Positions 61,526 through 64,000 of a stretch of DNA of 64,000 nt are shown here, piece after piece. The stretch is taken from NCBI RefSeq assembly GCF_018596315.1, contig NZ_JAHEAG010000002.1, forward strand, positions 62,001 through 126,000, in the 5' to 3' direction. This DNA comes from Bradyrhizobium sp. SRL28 (GTDB taxonomy: Bacteria > Pseudomonadota > Alphaproteobacteria > Rhizobiales > Xanthobacteraceae). Below the pieces are notes generated by a model that saw nothing but the letters and a program-made list of their open reading frames with translations, was not told the origin of the DNA and ran no database searches. Position numbers and translations under genes: made by a program. Each line of letters starts with the position of its first letter. Position 1 is the stretch's first letter.

Positions 61526-62821
61526 TTACTCCTCCGACATTACATCTACTTCCGCCAGCGCCTTATCGAGCGTCTCGACAAGCAGGTCGGCATGTTCGGT
61601 GCCGAACACCAGCGGTGGACGGATCTTGAGCACATTGCCGTGCGGTCCGGCTGAGCTGATCAGCACGCGCCGTTCACGCAGCAGGTTCACGACACGCAGC
61701 GCCTCCGCAGTGGCAGGCGCGCCCGTTTGTCCACCGTGCCGCAGTTCGACGCCGACGAATAGCCCGGCACCGCGCACTTCGGCGATCAACTTGTGCCGCG
61801 CCTGCAACTCCATGAGCAGCTTGACCAGATAGCCACCGGTATGTTGCGCGTTCTGCATCAACCTCTCGGACTCGATCACGTCGAGCACCGCAATGCCGGC
61901 GGCGGCCGATACCGGATTGCCGCCAAAGGTGTTGAAGTAGCGCGACCGCCGGCCAAACTCTGCCAGCAGCTCAGGACGCGCTGCCATCCCGGCGACCGGA
62001 TGGCCATTGCCCATCGGCTTGCCCATCGTGACCAGATCGGGCACGAGGCCATGGCGCGCAAAGCCCCACATCTGCCCGCCGCAACGGCCGAAGCCGGGTT
62101 GCACTTCGTCAGCGATGAACAGCGCCCCTTCTGCCCGAACGGCTTCGACCGCGGGACGCAAAAAACCAGGGGGATCGGCGAACACGCCGTCGCTTGAAAA
62201 GATCGTATCGACCAGAAGCGCTGCCGGACGGATGCCGCTCTTCTTCATATCGGCCAATGCGTCACTGACGTGACCGGCAAAGATTTCGCCGGCGTTTGCG
62301 GCCGAACCCGGCGCCGGCACGAGCCGCACGTGGCTTCCTTCCGGAAGCGGAAGTCCAAGCGAGGGAGACAGCTCAGTCAACGCGCTGGTGACGCCGTGAT
62401 AGGCGTTTGCCGTGACGATGAAGCCGGTGCCGCCGGTGCAGGTTCGCACGACGCGCAGCGCGAGGTCGTTGGCCTCGCTGCCGGTGCAGGTGAACATGAC
62501 GTGACCGATCTGGGGTGGAAACGTCGCGAGCAGTTTTTCCGCAAAGTCGAGCACGGTCTCATGCAGGTAGCGCGTATGCGTGTTGAGCACGGCGGCCTGC
62601 CGTGCAATCGCCTGCACGACGTGCGGGTGGCAGTGCCCGACGGATGCAACGTTGTTGTAGGCGTCCAGATAGCGATGACCGGCGGCGTCGTAGAGCCAGA
62701 CGCCTTCGCCTCGAACGAACTGGACCGGCTGGTCGTAGAACAGCCGGTAAGCCGGCCCGAGCAGCCGGCTTCGCCGCGCGATCATGTCTTGTGTCGAAAT
62801 GGCCTCATCGGCGGCGGACAT
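61526..62821 (-). CDS. Class III PLP enzyme, possible phospho-amine phospho-lyase
   Basis: A 431-residue class III aminotransferase-fold protein. Landmarks are the phosphate loop [29 protein letters not shown], the PLP Lys in [12 protein letters not shown] and [15 protein letters not shown]. Close relatives beside a phosphotransferase include the ethanolamine-phosphate and 5-phosphohydroxylysine phospho-lyases, which eliminate phosphate instead of transaminating. GGAG is seven bases before the ATG at 62821. Only four bases separate it from the kinase gene upstream. Confidence 0.85.
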   Translation of the reverse strand: MSAADEAISTQDMIARRSRLLGPAYRLFYDQPVQFVRGEGVWLYDAAGHRYLDAYNNVASVGHCHPHVVQAIARQAAVLNTHTRYLHETVLDFAEKLLATFPPQIGHVMFTCTGSEANDLALRVVRTCTGGTGFIVTANAYHGVTSALTELSPSLGLPLPEGSHVRLVPAPGSAANAGEIFAGHVSDALADMKKSGIRPAALLVDTIFSSDGVFADPPGFLRPAVEAVRAEGALFIADEVQPGFGRCGGQMWGFARHGLVPDLVTMGKPMGNGHPVAGMAARPELLAEFGRRSRYFNTFGGNPVSAAAGIAVLDVIESERLMQNAQHTGGYLVKLLMELQARHKLIAEVRGAGLFVGVELRHGGQTGAPATAEALRVVNLLRERRVLISSAGPHGNVLKIRPPLVFGTEHADLLVETLDKALAEVDVMSEE

Positions 62822-62825
62822 CTCT

Positions 62826-63902
62826 CTACTCCACATCGCATGCGCGTTGAATCTGAAATCTGGCCTGGTCGCGCGACAGCGTGGCCATGCGCTGCAGCCG
62901 CGCCCAGGCCGCACCATTGTTGCGCAGAATGTAGCTCCGGTTAGCAGGATAACGGGCGGCGCGCCAACTGCTGATCACGACCGTCATGGCCATGCGCGTG
63001 GCGATCAGGTCGAACAGCACGCCGAGTTCGGCGGGTTCGAGCGGCAGCACGGCATGGTAGGCCGCGATCATCTCGCAGGCCGGCGCAAGGGGATCGTCGT
63101 TGTCGGCAACCTGATACGCCGCCGTGATCGCGAGGTCATTGATCCGCGCGGTGCAGGTGAGATCGCCGAAATCGATGATCCCGGCAACGCTGGCATGGGT
63201 TTCGGGGTCGACGACGACGTTATGCGGGTTGAGGTCATTATGGACCGGCTGGGTCGGCAACTGCGGAAGTATCGGCAGGGCGTTGGTTTCGAAACCCTCG
63301 AGAACATCCTCAACCAGACTGCGCCGCTCGCCGGGGACGCCGTCGATCAGCGGCCGCAGTTCGGCGGCGTGCTGAAGGTCCCAAAGCAGTTTGTGATTGG
63401 CGCCGCGATGGCTGAAATCGGAAAGCCCCCGCGCAAGCCGTGCGGCGCACCGGCCGAGATCGCGCCGCAGCGCTGTCGACCCTGCGACCGCATGCATCGG
63501 GGTTCCCGCGAGATACGACAACAGGCGCACCACCCGGATCGAGCCGTCGTCGAATGTAACATCAAGCTCTGTCATGCCGTTCCGCGCCGGAAAGATACGC
63601 GGGACCGGCAGGCCGGGGTCCGCGGCAGCGAGGTGGAGCAGGGCCTCCGTCTGCAGGTTGGTCACCGCGCGGTCTTCCGCGGGATTGGCAATTTTCAGGA
63701 CATATTCGCGGCCACTCAGCGAGCGCAGACGAAAGTTTTGATCGCGCTCACTGTCGAGCCGGTGCACGGCAGCGATCAGGCCGTAGTGCTCGGCCGCCAG
63801 TCGTTGGGCCAGCGCTTCCGGGACGGCGGATGCGGCGCGCAGCGTGTCGATGGGATGAGCGGCAACCGTCGCAGGAGACGAGTCCGGCACTAGAATATCC
63901 AT
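62826..63902 (-). CDS. APH-family small-molecule kinase (hydroxylysine kinase-like)
   Basis: A 358-residue protein kinase-like phosphotransferase. The ATP Lys is in REYVLKIANP, the catalytic loop is PVHNDLNPHNVVVD (the Asp and Asn pair) and the metal motif is IIDFGDL. The homoserine/choline kinase and hydroxylysine kinase subgroup fits better than antibiotic resistance enzymes. It lies four bases before the PLP enzyme and nine bases after the upstream gene, so three genes form one operon. Confidence 0.85.
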   Translation of the reverse strand: MDILVPDSSPATVAAHPIDTLRAASAVPEALAQRLAAEHYGLIAAVHRLDSERDQNFRLRSLSGREYVLKIANPAEDRAVTNLQTEALLHLAAADPGLPVPRIFPARNGMTELDVTFDDGSIRVVRLLSYLAGTPMHAVAGSTALRRDLGRCAARLARGLSDFSHRGANHKLLWDLQHAAELRPLIDGVPGERRSLVEDVLEGFETNALPILPQLPTQPVHNDLNPHNVVVDPETHASVAGIIDFGDLTCTARINDLAITAAYQVADNDDPLAPACEMIAAYHAVLPLEPAELGVLFDLIATRMAMTVVISSWRAARYPANRSYILRNNGAAWARLQRMATLSRDQARFQIQRACDVE

Positions 63903-63911
63903 TGGTGTCGC

Positions 63912-64000
63912 TCAGTAGCCGCGTTCGCGGTCGATGGAGTGCGGCGGGCGCCGGCCGGCGCGTATCGCTTCCGCCGTCGCGCGAAACGTTGCCCCGATCG
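63912..64000 (-). CDS. 3' end of an unidentified gene (partial)
   Basis: The last 28 codons of a minus-strand gene, ending EAIRAGRRPPHSIDRERGY, run in from the right edge. Too little is present to assign a family. It is nine bases upstream of the kinase gene and must belong to the same operon. Confidence 0.6.
   Translation of the reverse strand, partial: IGATFRATAEAIRAGRRPPHSIDRERGY

Noticed and set aside
62826..63902. Aminoglycoside resistance gene
   Set aside because: The APH fold is shared by many metabolic kinases; the coupling with a PLP enzyme and the lack of resistance-type features argue for metabolism.

Overview
The window is GC-rich chromosomal DNA from an alphaproteobacterium, most likely Bradyrhizobium or a close relative in the Nitrobacteraceae. 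The judgement rests on the style of the proteins, on short tails such as QAAE before the stop codons, on several families of dispersed palindromic repeats typical of that group, on PEPxxWA-CTERM proteins and on the metabolic repertoire. No rRNA, tRNA, CRISPR array, prophage or intact insertion sequence was seen.

Layout. 0-5.5 kb: the start of a KdpD-like sensor protein, a tiny zinc-ribbon protein, an aldo/keto reductase, and an iron-type operon (PepSY reductase plus two small membrane proteins) whose TonB receptor is reduced to a stub. 5.5-10 kb: an SMP-30 lactonase, a quinone oxidoreductase and a nitronate monooxygenase in one operon, then an exported metallo-beta-lactamase-fold enzyme. 10-14 kb: an SGNH-type secreted protein, then an operon pairing an archaeal-type fructose-bisphosphate aldolase/phosphatase with a phosphofructokinase carrying pyrophosphate-type residues. 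14-17.3 kb: small proteins, a VOC protein and a ketopantoate-reductase-like protein.

17.5-30.2 kb is the most coherent block, an oxalate-use region: CBS protein, OxlT-like antiporter, TctABC-type transporter, a 45-residue protein, formyl-CoA transferase (frc), oxalyl-CoA decarboxylase (oxc), a GntR/FCD regulator and a divergent ADP-forming acyl-CoA ligase. A 17-bp palindrome, TGGYAT-N5-ATRCCA, lies upstream of five of these transcription units, and a weaker copy lies far upstream of the TctC gene. It is probably the operator of the GntR protein. The glyoxylate pathway gcl-hyi-glxR at 52-56 kb could use C2 carbon coming from the same chemistry.

30-46 kb: an IclR regulator, two PEP-CTERM proteins beside a LuxR-type regulator, a DUF3604/PpiC/HupE operon, TenA, an APC permease, a Tat-exported solute-binding protein, a CHASE3/PAS histidine kinase and a NYN nuclease-like protein. 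Three detached copies of an IclR C-terminal coding segment lie between genes here, one of them joined to the remnant of a receiver domain. 46-52 kb: a ketopantoate reductase-like enzyme, a cell-wall amidase, small secreted proteins and a universal stress protein. 56-64 kb: DUF1236 and VanZ proteins, a split TPP-dependent decarboxylase facing a 2-hydroxyacid dehydrogenase/hydrolase/SDR run, and a kinase/PLP-enzyme pair resembling phospho-amine kinase/phospholyase systems.

All calls come from reading the sequence and from memory of protein families; no database search was run.
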